Source: Bradyrhizobium monzae (lineage in GTDB: Bacteria; Pseudomonadota; Alphaproteobacteria; Rhizobiales; Xanthobacteraceae). From it: a stretch of 64,000 nucleotides of DNA. Positions 8,318 through 17,589 of the stretch are shown here, one piece after another. The position numbers and the translations under genes were made by a program. The DNA is taken from the NCBI RefSeq assembly GCF_021458635.1, contig NZ_JAIRDQ010000002.1, positions 911,396-975,395 on the forward strand, written 5' to 3'. The notes under the pieces were generated by a model. That model did not search any database. It saw nothing but the letters and a program-made list of their open reading frames with translations, and was not told where the DNA came from. The first letter of the stretch is position 1; each line of letters begins with the position of its first letter.

Positions 8318-9457
8318 ATGCGCAAGAACCAGGTTGCCGTCGTCGGTGCGGCCGAGACCACCGAGCTCGGCGTCATCCCCAACGCCTCACAGCTCCAGCT
8401 TCACGCGGATGCGGCGCTCAACGCCATCGCTGATGCCGGACTGAAACTCTCGGACATCGACGGCTTTGCCACCGCGGTCGAGACACCGCAGCAGGTCTGT
8501 CACTATCTCGGCATCAAGCCAACCTGGGTCGATGGCACCTCGGTCGGCGGCTGCTCCTTCATGCTGCACGTCCGCCATGCCGCGGCGGCGATCGAGGCTG
8601 GTCTCTGCAAGACGGTGCTGATCACGCATGCCGAGAGCGGCAAGTCGATGATCGGCAAGGCGCCACGCTCGATCCCTGCAGACAGCCTGCAAGGCCAGTT
8701 CGAGGCACCGTTCGGAGTTTACGGCCCGCCCAGCATGTTCCCGATCCCCGTGCTGCGCTTCATGAAGACCTACGGCATCACGCATGAGCAGATCGCCTCG
8801 GTCGCGGTCGTCCAGCGCGAATGGGCGGCGAAGAATCCGCGGGCGATGATGAAGGACCCGATCACGGTCGCCGACGTCCTCAACTCGCGCATGATTGCCT
8901 ATCCGTTCCGCCTGCTGCAATGCTGCCTCGTCACCGACGGCGGCGGCGCGCTGATCCTGACCTCGGCCGACCGCGCCAAGGATTTTCCGCGCAAGCCCGT
9001 CTACATCATGGGCACCGGCGAGAGCGTCGAGACGCCGATGGTCAGCCAGATGGAGACATTTAATTCCTCGCGTGCCTTCAAGACGGCAGGTCCCCTCGCC
9101 TTCAAGGAGGCCGGAATCGCCCACAAGGACGTCGATCATCTCATGATCTACGACGCATTCGCGCATCTGCCGCTGTTCGGCCTCGGCGACCTCGGCTTCA
9201 TGCCGCACGAGGAGACCGGCAAGTTCATCGCGGACGGCAATACGCGCCCCGGCGGCAAGCTGCCGCTCAACACCAATGGCGGCGGCCTGTCCTACATGCA
9301 TTCCGGCATGTACGGCATGTATGCGCTCCAAGAGAGTGTGCGCCAGATGCGCGGCATCGCGCCGGCACAGGTGCCGAATGCGAAGATTTCGGTGTGCCAC
9401 GGCGTCGGCGGCATGTTCGCGGCGAGTGGCACGATCGTGTTTACGAACGAGAGGTAA
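8318..9457 (+). CDS. thiolase-family protein (SCP2-thiolase-like), DUF35 partner
   Basis: This 379-aa thiolase-superfamily protein is most like the acetyl-CoA acetyltransferase/SCP-x thiolase group. The first domain holds TSVGGCSFML with Cys79 at the expected nucleophile position. The second domain carries NTNGGGLSYMHSGMYG and the C-terminal CHGVGGMFAASG loop. Relatives in this DUF35-associated group act in degradation of branched or steroid side chains, by thiolysis or retro-aldol cleavage. The canonical NEAFA and GHP loops are not obvious (YDAFAHLPLFG is the nearest), so the reaction could differ from ordinary thiolysis. Encoded between its DUF35 partner and an SDR. Confidence 0.82.
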   Translation: MRKNQVAVVGAAETTELGVIPNASQLQLHADAALNAIADAGLKLSDIDGFATAVETPQQVCHYLGIKPTWVDGTSVGGCSFMLHVRHAAAAIEAGLCKTVLITHAESGKSMIGKAPRSIPADSLQGQFEAPFGVYGPPSMFPIPVLRFMKTYGITHEQIASVAVVQREWAAKNPRAMMKDPITVADVLNSRMIAYPFRLLQCCLVTDGGGALILTSADRAKDFPRKPVYIMGTGESVETPMVSQMETFNSSRAFKTAGPLAFKEAGIAHKDVDHLMIYDAFAHLPLFGLGDLGFMPHEETGKFIADGNTRPGGKLPLNTNGGGLSYMHSGMYGMYALQESVRQMRGIAPAQVPNAKISVCHGVGGMFAASGTIVFTNER

Positions 9458-9462
9458 CCCAC

Positions 9463-10377
9463 ATGAGCAAATCACTGCAGGACAAGGTCATCATCGTCAC
9501 CGGCGCAGGCCGCGGCATCGGGCGCGAGATCGCGCTGCTTTGCGCAGCCGAAGGCGCCAAGGTCGTCGTCAACGATCCCGGCGGGGCCGCCGATGGTGCC
9601 GGTACAAGCGCCACGCCCGCCGAGGAAGTGGTCGAGGAGATCAAGAAGCGCGGCGGCATTGCCGTCCCCAACTTCGAGTCGGTGGCGGAAGCCGTCCCGG
9701 CGAGCAAGATCGTGAAGACCGCGACCGATCATTTCGGCCGGCTCGACGGCGTCGTCAACAATGCCGGCATCTTGCGCGACATGATCTTCCACAAGATGAG
9801 CGTGGAGGCGTTCGAGGCCGTCATCAAGGTGCATCTGATGGGCTCGTTCTACGTTTCGCACGCCGCCGCACGCATCTTCCGCGAGCAGGAGTCCGGCTCC
9901 TTCGTGCACTTCACCTCGACCTCCGGCCTGATCGGCAACTTTGGCCAGGCCAACTACGCCGCCGCCAAGCTCGGCATCATCGGCCTGTCCAAGTCGATCG
10001 CACTCGACATGGGCCGCTTCAACGTCCGCTCCAACTGCGTCTCGCCGTTCGCCTGGACCCGCATGATCGGTACCATCCCGACCGAGACCGAGGCCGAGAA
10101 GGCGCGCGTCGAGAAGATCAAGCAGATGGGCCCCGAGAAGATCGCGCCGATCTGCGCTTACCTGCTCTCTGATGCCGCCAAGGACGTCTCCGGCCAGATC
10201 TTCGGCGCGCGCATGAACGAGCTGTTCCTGTTCAGCCAGAACCGCCCGCTGCGCTCGGTTCATCGCGGCGAAGGCTGGACGCCGCAATCGATCGCGGAAC
10301 ATGGCATGCCGGCGCTGAAGGGCTCGTTCTACAGGCTCGACCGCTCGGCCGACATCTTCCCGTGGGATCCGGTCTAA
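9463..10377 (+). CDS. SDR family 3-hydroxyacyl-CoA dehydrogenase-like oxidoreductase
   Basis: This 304-aa short-chain dehydrogenase starts at the ATG at 9463, just after the thiolase stop; the upstream part of the frame lies inside the thiolase gene. The cofactor motif is TGAGRGIG (13-20), NNAG is at 99-102, and Ser152, Tyr165 and Lys169 form the catalytic set. The insert after the second strand (VVVNDPGGAADGAG) is characteristic of the peroxisomal multifunctional enzyme type 2 dehydrogenase domain, pointing to a 3-hydroxyacyl-CoA substrate and NAD. It would supply the 3-ketoacyl-CoA for the thiolase in the same operon. Confidence 0.87.
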   Translation: MSKSLQDKVIIVTGAGRGIGREIALLCAAEGAKVVVNDPGGAADGAGTSATPAEEVVEEIKKRGGIAVPNFESVAEAVPASKIVKTATDHFGRLDGVVNNAGILRDMIFHKMSVEAFEAVIKVHLMGSFYVSHAAARIFREQESGSFVHFTSTSGLIGNFGQANYAAAKLGIIGLSKSIALDMGRFNVRSNCVSPFAWTRMIGTIPTETEAEKARVEKIKQMGPEKIAPICAYLLSDAAKDVSGQIFGARMNELFLFSQNRPLRSVHRGEGWTPQSIAEHGMPALKGSFYRLDRSADIFPWDPV

Positions 10378-10403
10378 ACGGATTCCCGGCTTTTGTTGCG
10401 CTG

Positions 10404-10456
10404 CGATCTCCGGTTGTCCGACCGGAGATCGCCCGCATTACGCCCGATTGCGGGCG
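10404..10456 (+). promoter_or_regulatory. two adjacent perfect hairpins before the SMP-30 gene
   Basis: The first hairpin has a 10-bp stem (CGATCTCCGG with CCGGAGATCG, 8-base loop, 10404-10431). The second has an 8-bp stem (CGCCCGCA with TGCGGGCG, 11-base loop, 10430-10456). They share the bases CG at 10430-10431, so the two stems compete at their base. No U-run follows. They could end transcription of the SDR operon, shield its mRNA, or control the downstream exported protein. Confidence 0.6.
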
Positions 10457-10494
10457 AATGGTTTCCTTCCAACAAACAAAAATGGGAGGCGACT

Positions 10495-11664
10495 ATGACA
10501 AAATCACTGACCATTGCTACCGGCACTGACGAGCCCCATCTCGGGCGCCGCACTCTCCTGAAAGGCGCGGCGGCTGCGGTGGCCGCGACAGGCGTCACCA
10601 TGAACGCGGCCTTGGCGGCCACCGTCGCGCCGTTGGGCCAGACCGGCACGCCGACGAGGTCGACGGCGCCATTGCCCCTGGGACCACTTCCCGGCAGCCG
10701 CTACCCGGACTCCCACCTCGAATCCGCCAAGAAGGGAGGACCGCCAACGTTCGGCCCCCCCGGTTTCCCGGCCTTCGCCGGCACCATGGCGGTCGAGCGT
10801 GTCGCAACCGGCTTCCGATGGGCCGAGGGCCCGGTCTACTTCCCGGCCGGGCGGTACGTGCTGTTCAGCGACATTCCCAACAACCGGATCATGCGCTTCT
10901 CGGAGGATGACGGTCACTGCAGTGTGTACCGCCAACCGTCGATGAATTCGAACGGTAACACGATCGATCGCGAAGGACGTTTGCTTACATGCGAGCATAG
11001 CGGCCGACGGGTCACTCGCACCGAACTCGACGGCTCGATCACGATCATCGCCGACAAATACAATGGCAAGAAGCTGAATTCGCCGAATGATGTGATCGTC
11101 ACCTCCGATGGCGCGATCTGGTTCACCGATCCGGCCTATGGCATCGGCGGCTATTACGAAGGCGTCAAGGCCGATCCTGAGCAGGAAAAGCACAACGTCT
11201 ACCGGGTGGATCCGAAATCCGGAGACGTCAAGGTTGTTGCCGACGATTTCGTGGAGCCCAATGGCATCGCGGCTTCGCCCGACGAGAAGAAGCTCTATGT
11301 CATCGACACCGGCTTTACGGACGGGCCGGAGAACCCGTCGCATATCCGCGTGTTCGATCTCGATGTCGCGGGCGGAAAGATATCGAACGGCAAGGTCTTT
11401 GCTGAGATGCCAAAGCCCAGCATTACCGACGGATTGCGAACTGACACAGCCGGACGCGTTTGGTGCTCCGTCGGTTGGGGCGATCCGAATGAAGACGGGG
11501 TGCGTTGCTACACTCCGGAGGGTGATCTGCTCGGCAAGATTCACATTCCGGAAACCGTCGCCAACCTCTGCTTCGGCGGCCAGCAGCGAAATCGGCTGTA
11601 CATCTGCGGATCGAGTTCACTCTACGCGGTCTATACGGGTGTGCAGGGCGCAATGAAGCCATGA
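10495..11664 (+). CDS. exported SMP-30/gluconolactonase-family protein
   Basis: The 389-aa product starts at the ATG at 10495 (site GGGAGGCG). A Tat-type signal is visible: GRRTLLKGAAAAVAATG (residues 17-33) and a probable cleavage after ALA near 41. The mature part is a six-bladed beta-propeller: RWAEGPVYFP, SPNDVIVTSDGAIWFTDPAYG and PNGIAASPDEKKLYV are the family's metal-site blocks. Enzymes of this family hydrolyse sugar lactones or other lactones, or organophosphates, with a divalent metal. The actual substrate is unknown; periplasmic location and the nearby oxidation genes make a lactonase plausible. Confidence 0.83.
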   Translation: MTKSLTIATGTDEPHLGRRTLLKGAAAAVAATGVTMNAALAATVAPLGQTGTPTRSTAPLPLGPLPGSRYPDSHLESAKKGGPPTFGPPGFPAFAGTMAVERVATGFRWAEGPVYFPAGRYVLFSDIPNNRIMRFSEDDGHCSVYRQPSMNSNGNTIDREGRLLTCEHSGRRVTRTELDGSITIIADKYNGKKLNSPNDVIVTSDGAIWFTDPAYGIGGYYEGVKADPEQEKHNVYRVDPKSGDVKVVADDFVEPNGIAASPDEKKLYVIDTGFTDGPENPSHIRVFDLDVAGGKISNGKVFAEMPKPSITDGLRTDTAGRVWCSVGWGDPNEDGVRCYTPEGDLLGKIHIPETVANLCFGGQQRNRLYICGSSSLYAVYTGVQGAMKP

Positions 11665-11725
11665 GCGAATAGCGAGTGGGAGCGGCGAATAGTTGGCGGC
11701 ACGCCCTTCTGTTCGCTACTCCCCC

Positions 11726-14515
11726 TCAACCCGTATTCCTCAGCCCCGCCGAAATACCATTGATCGTGAGCTGAATCCCGCGCAGCACCTGCTCGTCCGG
11801 GTTCTGCGCGCGGTGCGCCCTCAAAAGCTCGACCTGCACGTGGTTGAGCGGGTCGAGATAAGGGAAGCGGTGACGCACGGAGCGCTCCAGCAGCGGGTTG
11901 CCTTGCAGCAGCCGGTCCTGATCCATGATGTCGAGCAACGTCTCGATGCAGGAATGCCATTCGCGGCGGATACGGCCGAAGATCTTCTCGCGCAGGGCTT
12001 CGTCCGGCACCAGCTCGGCATAGCGCGAGGCGATCGCGATCGAGCTTTTCGCCAGCACCATGTCCATGTTCGACAGCAGCATGCGGAAGAACGGCCATTC
12101 CTTGTAGAGCTCTTTCAGGAACGGCATGCCCTTGTCCGGATGTTCCGCGATCCATTGCTCGACCGCGCTGCCAAAGCCGTACCAGCCCGGCAGCATCAGG
12201 CGGCACTGCGCCCAGGAGAACACCCAGGGGATCGCGCGCAAATCCTCGATCGCGCGGGTCTTCTTGCGCGAGGCCGGACGGCTGCCGATATTCAGCGTCG
12301 CGATCTCGTTGATCACGGTCGAGCCCCAGAAATAATCGACAAAACCGTCGGTCTCGTAGACGAGGCCGCGATAGGCCTTGAAGGCGAGATTTGAAAGCTC
12401 GTCCATCGCAGTGAGATATTCGCGGCGCGGCGCGCTCTGGCTCGGCTGCAACAGGCTCGCATCCAGCGTCGCCGCCGCCAGGATTTCGAGATTGTTGCGA
12501 CCAACCTCCGCGTTGGAATATTTCGACGAGATGATCTCGCCCTGCTCGGTGATGCGGATCTGGCCGTTCACCGCGCCGCCCGGCTGGGCGACGATGGCGT
12601 CGTAGCTCGGTCCGCCGCCGCGGCCGACGGAGCCGCCGCGACCGTGGAACAGGCGCAGGCGGACGCCATGGCGCTCGAACACGTCGACGAGGCCGATCTC
12701 GGCCTTGTAGAGCTCCCAGCCCGAGGTGACGAAGCCGCCATCCTTGTTCGAGTCGGAATAGCCGAGCATGACCTCCTGCACGCTGCCGCGGCTGTCGACG
12801 AGGCGGCGGTAATCGTGCAGCGACAGCATGCGATCCATGATGCCGCTTGACGCCTGCAGATCCTCGATGGTCTCGAACAGTGGCACGATGTTGATGGCGC
12901 TGCGGCCGGACGGATGGACCAGGCCCACCTCCTTCAGCAGCACCGCGACCTCGAGCATGTCGGACATGCCCTTGCACATCGAGATGATGCATTGGGGAAT
13001 GGCATCCGAGCCGAACTTCGCATGCGCTTCTGCTGCGGCATGGAAGACGTTCAGTTCGCCCATGGTCTCGTCGCTGTACTTGACGAACGGCGACACCAGC
13101 GCGCGCGTAGAACGCAATTCGTTGGTGAGCAGCGAGATGCGCGCGTCCTCGCCGAGCGCGAGATAGGACATGCCGGGATTGGCGGCATCCATCAGCTCGG
13201 CGATGGTGCGTTCGTGCACCGCCGAGTTCTGGCGGATGTCGAGCCGCGCCAGATGGAAGCCGAAGCAATCCACTGCGCGCCGCAACAGCCGCAGCCGGCC
13301 GCGGGCGATGACGCGGGCGTTGTTGGAGATCAGCGAGCGGTGCAGCACGTCGAGATCGGCCTGAAGCTCTTTGACGCTCTCATAGGGCGCGCCCTTGCCG
13401 ACGGGACGGCGGGTGATCTCGACCTCGAGCTTCTCGGCCGTCGCCGTCAGGCGGGCATAGATGCCGGAGACCGCCAGGCGATAGGGCTCGCCGCTCCGGT
13501 GCGGCGACGTATCGGGCGAGCGCTCCGCCAGCGTGCGCAGCTCTTCCGAGACGTCGGCGAGATGGGCTGCGATCGACAGCTCCGAGCCGAGCACGTGCAG
13601 CTCGTTCAGATAAAACTGCATCACGCGGCTTGACTGCAGGCGCAGCGTGCCGCGCATCACGTCGGCGGTCACGAAGGGATTGCCGTCGCGGTCGCCGCCG
13701 ATCCAGCTGCCCATGCGCAGGAACGAGGCGAGCTCGCTGGCCGCCTGCTCGCCGCCCTCCTCCAGCCGGTCTTCCAGCACATTGACCAGCCGCGGCACCT
13801 CGCGCAGGAAGGTGTAATCGTAGAACGACAAGCCGTTGGCGACCTCGTCGAGCACGGTGAGCTTGGTCCGGCGCAACAGATTGGTCTGCCACAGCGTCAG
13901 CACCTCGCGGCGCAGCTGCTCGTCGCTCGCGTCGGCCTCGTCCGCGGTCAAGGAGACCCGCTCGCGGCGATCGAGCAGGCTAGCGACCTCCATCTCGCGG
14001 TCCATGGTGCTTTTGCGGCGGACTTCGGTCGGGTGGGCCGTCAGCACCGGACTGACCAGCGCGCTCTTGAAGAAATTGCGCAGCATGTCGGTGCTGATTC
14101 CCGCACCCTTGGCCTTGGCCAGCGTCTCCGCCAGCACGCCGGAGCCGCCGCCCTTGCCGGCACGCATCTGGCGGATGTTGTTCTGGTCCTCGGCGATGTT
14201 GGCGAGGTGGGAGAAGTAGCTGAAGGCACGGACGATCCGCACCGTCTCGGAGGTCGACATACTGTCGAGGATCTGCTCGAGCTCGCGGCGCGCTACCCGG
14301 TCCTCGTCGCGGTGAAACCGGATCGAGGTCTGCCGGATGCGCTCGACCAGGTCGAACACATCTGCGCCCTCCTGGTCGCGCACCGTGTCGCCCAGGATGC
14401 GCCCGAGCAGGCGGATATCGTCCCGCAGCCGCACATCAGCTTCCAGCGCCTGGGCGTCCTCAGGGCGGTTGGAGCGCGGCTCAGCGGCGTCGGACGGTAC
14501 TGTCTGGAGGGACAT
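11726..14515 (-). CDS. ppc: phosphoenolpyruvate carboxylase
   Basis: This 929-aa enzyme makes oxaloacetate from PEP and bicarbonate, an anaplerotic step. The start at 14515 has an AGAGGAG site eight bases upstream; an in-frame TTG nine codons earlier is weaker. Landmarks are the catalytic His161 in [12 protein letters not shown], the [15 protein letters not shown] block, the glycine loop [14 protein letters not shown] and the conserved C-terminal RNTG used in allosteric inhibition. Length and all blocks are normal. It is transcribed alone, converging with the SMP-30 gene. Confidence 0.97.
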   Translation of the reverse strand: MSLQTVPSDAAEPRSNRPEDAQALEADVRLRDDIRLLGRILGDTVRDQEGADVFDLVERIRQTSIRFHRDEDRVARRELEQILDSMSTSETVRIVRAFSYFSHLANIAEDQNNIRQMRAGKGGGSGVLAETLAKAKGAGISTDMLRNFFKSALVSPVLTAHPTEVRRKSTMDREMEVASLLDRRERVSLTADEADASDEQLRREVLTLWQTNLLRRTKLTVLDEVANGLSFYDYTFLREVPRLVNVLEDRLEEGGEQAASELASFLRMGSWIGGDRDGNPFVTADVMRGTLRLQSSRVMQFYLNELHVLGSELSIAAHLADVSEELRTLAERSPDTSPHRSGEPYRLAVSGIYARLTATAEKLEVEITRRPVGKGAPYESVKELQADLDVLHRSLISNNARVIARGRLRLLRRAVDCFGFHLARLDIRQNSAVHERTIAELMDAANPGMSYLALGEDARISLLTNELRSTRALVSPFVKYSDETMGELNVFHAAAEAHAKFGSDAIPQCIISMCKGMSDMLEVAVLLKEVGLVHPSGRSAINIVPLFETIEDLQASSGIMDRMLSLHDYRRLVDSRGSVQEVMLGYSDSNKDGGFVTSGWELYKAEIGLVDVFERHGVRLRLFHGRGGSVGRGGGPSYDAIVAQPGGAVNGQIRITEQGEIISSKYSNAEVGRNNLEILAAATLDASLLQPSQSAPRREYLTAMDELSNLAFKAYRGLVYETDGFVDYFWGSTVINEIATLNIGSRPASRKKTRAIEDLRAIPWVFSWAQCRLMLPGWYGFGSAVEQWIAEHPDKGMPFLKELYKEWPFFRMLLSNMDMVLAKSSIAIASRYAELVPDEALREKIFGRIRREWHSCIETLLDIMDQDRLLQGNPLLERSVRHRFPYLDPLNHVQVELLRAHRAQNPDEQVLRGIQLTINGISAGLRNTG

Positions 14516-15353
14516 GGCTGGCTCCTCTTGTAGAGCTCCCAATGGCTCCCCGGCCTAACGAGTGTGCGATATTTGTCTACCGCGGTGCAAGATGAACTTG
14601 GTGGCGGCGCGGCAACACGGCTGACCCTGGCAGGATGGGTCTCGCACAGCGGCGCGCGCACACTTTCTCCGTCTCGCAGCGCAGGCGCTCGAAGCTTTGC
14701 TGTCCGGTTTCGCCCTCATCGAGAAGAAGGGGCGCAGGGAAGGCCGGGCGCCGGCAGGCACCCAGGGTCCGCACGCGAGAAACGCACGCGGGTTGACCAC
14801 AGGTGACGCCGGGACATCCCGGCCTTCCCTGCGCAATGGTTTTACGGCGTATGGCGCGCTCTCCCCGGGGAGCGATGCACTATTGCCCCCGTCGCCTTGC
14901 GGATGACCGATGCGCGCGCCCGGTCGGGCAGCTCACATCGCCGCAAGCCTTGACGCAACAGACTCCGGGCGTCAGGACCACACGCTTTTGCCGTCCGCGG
15001 ACGTCCCTCCCCAATCATTCGGAAGCTCGCGCGTGCTCGCCTCCGAAGCCGAAAGAAACGCTGTGACGGCGTCGTGTCGATCCCGCGGATCGCGATGGTT
15101 CACGGGTTTAGCCCGCCCTGCCATCCCGTCACGCGTCGGCGCTGCCGCGTCCATCGCATCCCGGCCTACGTATCGTGACGATCGCGAAACGCCCCTCTGA
15201 CGGGCCGGGATGCTTTGCGGTTTACCCGAAACTACGAATTCGGTCAATCAGAATATTTGATGTTCCGTCCTTGACCTTCATATGGCTGTTTTGCCCGTCG
15301 GATGACGCGAGACTCGGTGGACGCAGCATTGTCTGGCCGTGCTGAAGCGAGCA
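14516..15353. other. 838-base stretch without a convincing gene; probable decayed dispersed repeat
   Basis: The only frames here are short, overlapping and shifted, with no ribosome site that fits. One minus-strand frame (14972-15247) reads SSRYVGRDAMDAAAP and plus-strand pieces read TRPSLRNGFTAYGALSPGSDALLPPSPCG. I recall such strings from many mis-annotated hypothetical proteins scattered over Bradyrhizobium and relatives. I therefore read about 14700-15250 as a degenerate copy of a genus-specific dispersed sequence rather than genes. The first 100 bases upstream of ppc may hold its promoter, but I see no clear -35/-10 pair. Confidence 0.5.
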
Positions 15354-15995
15354 CTACACTCCGGGTGACCTCGCCGCCCAAGCCTTGGTGGCCTGGCAGC
15401 TTTCCATCGCCCGGGCGTAGGCCGGGCGTGCCGTCGTGCGGGCGAGATAGTCCCGCTCGGTCGAACCGGGGACGTAATTGCCAGTTCGCAGGCCGAGCAG
15501 GAGGGCGTAGCTCACCGAGATATCGGCAGCCGTGAATCGGTTGCCGGCGAGATAGGGGCAATCCGCGAGGCGGCGGATAACCAAACCCAGCCGGCTCTCG
15601 AATGTCTCGCGTGCCCAGCGTGTAACCCGGGCATCTCGCTCGGCTTCGGGCGCCAGTTCGCGACCGACAAAGACGGCGTTCATCGGCCCGGCGAGCCCAG
15701 CCTCGCCCAAATGGAGAAATTGCAGATAGGAAGCGAAGGCGGGATCGTCCGGGGCGACGGCGAGCGAACCTGAGCCGTGGCGGGCGAGCAGGTACTCAAG
15801 AATCGCGATCGATTCGACCATGATCGTCTCGCCGTCCTGCAGTGCGGGAATGAAGCCTGCGGGGTTGATCGCGAGGAAATCGCGATCATTCTCGACTGCG
15901 AGCAGATCGACCGGGCGCAGCCGATAAGCCAATCCTAATTCTTCGAGGAGCCAAATAACGCGGAAGCCACGACCTTCGCCATAGACGGTGAGCAT
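15354..15995 (-). CDS. glutathione S-transferase
   Basis: This 213-aa GST has a thioredoxin-like N domain (MLTVYGEGRGFRVIWLLEEL at the start, NPAGFIPALQDGETIMVESIAILEYL at about 44-69, containing the cis-Pro and the Glu-Ser glutathione contact). An all-helical C domain follows, with the N-capping motif near FTAADISVSYALLLGL. The catalytic residue could be Tyr5 or Ser/Arg nearby; the class is uncertain (beta/theta-like). The gene stands alone after the long gene-free region. Confidence 0.85.
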   Translation of the reverse strand: MLTVYGEGRGFRVIWLLEELGLAYRLRPVDLLAVENDRDFLAINPAGFIPALQDGETIMVESIAILEYLLARHGSGSLAVAPDDPAFASYLQFLHLGEAGLAGPMNAVFVGRELAPEAERDARVTRWARETFESRLGLVIRRLADCPYLAGNRFTAADISVSYALLLGLRTGNYVPGSTERDYLARTTARPAYARAMESCQATKAWAARSPGV

Positions 15996-16171
15996 AGTTG
16001 AGCGTTCCCGGATTGGGCTAGATGTACAAATTCGCAGAGGTGATCCGGTCGTGCAATGGATTATCGATGGCGCATCATACGCTCAAGGCTTGACGCATAT
16101 TCGTCATCCTACAGCGCGGGCCCTTCCCGCTTTACAGGTTCACGAGCGAGGCCGGGGGCATTTTCGCTGTC

Positions 16172-16387
16172 TCAGGGCTGCAGGAGCGATAGGAGCCTTT
16201 GACGGTCTTGATCGCGCAGGCGCTGGCATTCACGCAGCCGTTCCAACTCCTTTTCAGCGCTTGCAGTATTTTGACCTTCCCGTTTCAAGTCGAGAACCAG
16301 CCGCTCCTGTTCTGCAAGCTGGCGCTCTCCTGCGACCACGTCGCGCTCAACACGGCTCAATTCGTCATAGATCGAGGTTCTGTCCAT
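16172..16387 (-). CDS. 71-aa highly charged coiled-coil protein of unknown function
   Basis: The preferred start is the ATG at 16387, with GGAGCGC in front; a GTG four codons earlier is also possible. The protein is nearly all helix, with heptad-like spacing across LSRVERDVVAGERQLAEQERLVLDLKREG and LERLRECQRLRDQDRQRLLSLL, so a small homodimeric or partner-binding coiled coil is likely. I recall similar short proteins as conserved hypotheticals in Bradyrhizobium. No function can be assigned. It stands alone between a GST and a VOC protein. Confidence 0.6.
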   Translation of the reverse strand: MDRTSIYDELSRVERDVVAGERQLAEQERLVLDLKREGQNTASAEKELERLRECQRLRDQDRQRLLSLLQP

Positions 16388-16616
16388 CGAGCGCTCCACG
16401 GTGCTCGATCAACCCGATCCACGTTTCAGCGTTCCTCGCTTTTTGCCGTTTTTTCCCAACCATTTTGACGGCCTGCCGTATCGTCCCATCAACCGCACTC
16501 TCGATTCAACGAGCACCTCATGCGGAGACACGTCTGGTCCTGTGTCGCGCTACAATCACCGTGGCATTCGTCACGGCTGGTGGGGGCGTCGACAACATGA
16601 GGGATCCTGCCCTCCG

Positions 16617-17021
16617 TCAGGACCGAACCGGCTGCCCGATTGCAAGAAGGTTGCCTTCGCTGTCGCGGAACCAGGCGCCTCGCTCACCAATACCCTTGCT
16701 GGCGTAATTCCCGGCTATCTCGGCAATTCCATCGACAGTCTTCAGGCCCGGCAGGTCATAGTCCTCGAACTTCACTCCCCGCACGCGAAGCTCGCGCACC
16801 GTCGCCTCGACGTCCTCGACTTCCCAGCCCATCTGCGTGTGCGTGCCCGATTGCACTCCGGCCGAGACGAATACTGCAAACTCGCCACTTGCGCAGATGT
16901 AGCGTAGTCCACCCTCGCGTTGTTCGACCGGGTCGAGCCCGAGTTTCTCGGAATAGAACGCCCGCGCCCGATCCAGGTCCTTGGCTGGAAGACGAGTGGC
17001 CACCTTCGCTTTCCCTAGCAT
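16617..17021 (-). CDS. VOC (glyoxalase/bleomycin-resistance) family protein
   Basis: This 134-aa single-unit VOC protein (two beta-alpha-beta modules) reads KVATRLPAKDLDRARAFYSEKLGLDPVEQREGG at its N terminus and ends with WFRDSEGNLLAIGQPVR, the usual last strand with the potential metal-ligand Glu. A strong site (AAGGAGAGAAGG) precedes the ATG. Members bind metals, antibiotics or glutathione adducts, and the ligand cannot be told here. Confidence 0.8.
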   Translation of the reverse strand: MLGKAKVATRLPAKDLDRARAFYSEKLGLDPVEQREGGLRYICASGEFAVFVSAGVQSGTHTQMGWEVEDVEATVRELRVRGVKFEDYDLPGLKTVDGIAEIAGNYASKGIGERGAWFRDSEGNLLAIGQPVRS

Positions 17022-17121
17022 CCTTCTCTCCTTCTGAGTTCAACAAGAGTTGGGCGCGTCGAAGATCAGGCGCGGCGAGGTCCACTTCATCGCCAAAAGC
17101 TGACGCCTGCGAAACGGGAGC

Positions 17122-17526
17122 CTAGGCCGGCACGATTACCTTGCCGATCGGCCAGAGCGCGATGCCCGCGAGCTTCAGGTGGGCCCAGGCGAAGGGAATG
17201 CCGATGATGGTGATGGCGAAAATCACGGCCGTCAGGACGTGGCCGAGCGCCAGCCACCAGCCGGCCAGCACGAACCAGATGATGTTGCCGATCACCCCGA
17301 GCGGGCCGGTGCCGATATCGCCCGCGCCGGTGACCTGGTCGCGGTTAACCGCTCGCGAGCCGAACGGCAACAGCGTATAAATGGCGATGTTGAACGCCGC
17401 CCGCGCCCAGGGCAGGCCGATGATGGTGATGGCCATGATGACGGACGCCACCAGCCAGCCGAACGCCATCCAGGCGCCGCCGACAAGGATCCAGAGCACG
17501 TTGAGCAGAAGGGAAACGGGGGCCAT
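17122..17526 (-). CDS. YccF-domain inner-membrane protein
   Basis: This 134-aa protein has two copies of the YccF hydrophobic unit: LLNVLWILVGGAWMAFGWLVASVIMAITIIGLPWA (about 7-41) and VIGNIIWFVLAGWWLALGHVLTAVIFAITIIGIPFAWA (about 77-114). Each carries the ITIIGxPxA signature, so four transmembrane helices are expected. The family is widespread and its function is not established. It is 63 bases downstream of the rhomboid gene stop-to-start boundary on the same strand, and may be co-transcribed with it. Confidence 0.85.
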   Translation of the reverse strand: MAPVSLLLNVLWILVGGAWMAFGWLVASVIMAITIIGLPWARAAFNIAIYTLLPFGSRAVNRDQVTGAGDIGTGPLGVIGNIIWFVLAGWWLALGHVLTAVIFAITIIGIPFAWAHLKLAGIALWPIGKVIVPA

Positions 17527-17589
17527 GAGACTTGGGAACCTTGGGATGATCCGGGATCAATGAGCCCTCTTATAGCACAACCTCCGCAG

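Noticed and set aside
11631..13268. 545-residue minus-strand frame overlapping ppc
   Set aside because: It is a frame-shifted reading of the ppc gene on the same strand, with Arg-rich low-complexity content.
14555..15247. several 60-100 residue frames in the ppc upstream region
   Set aside because: They overlap each other in different frames, lack ribosome sites and have no domain. They look like translations of a decayed repeat.
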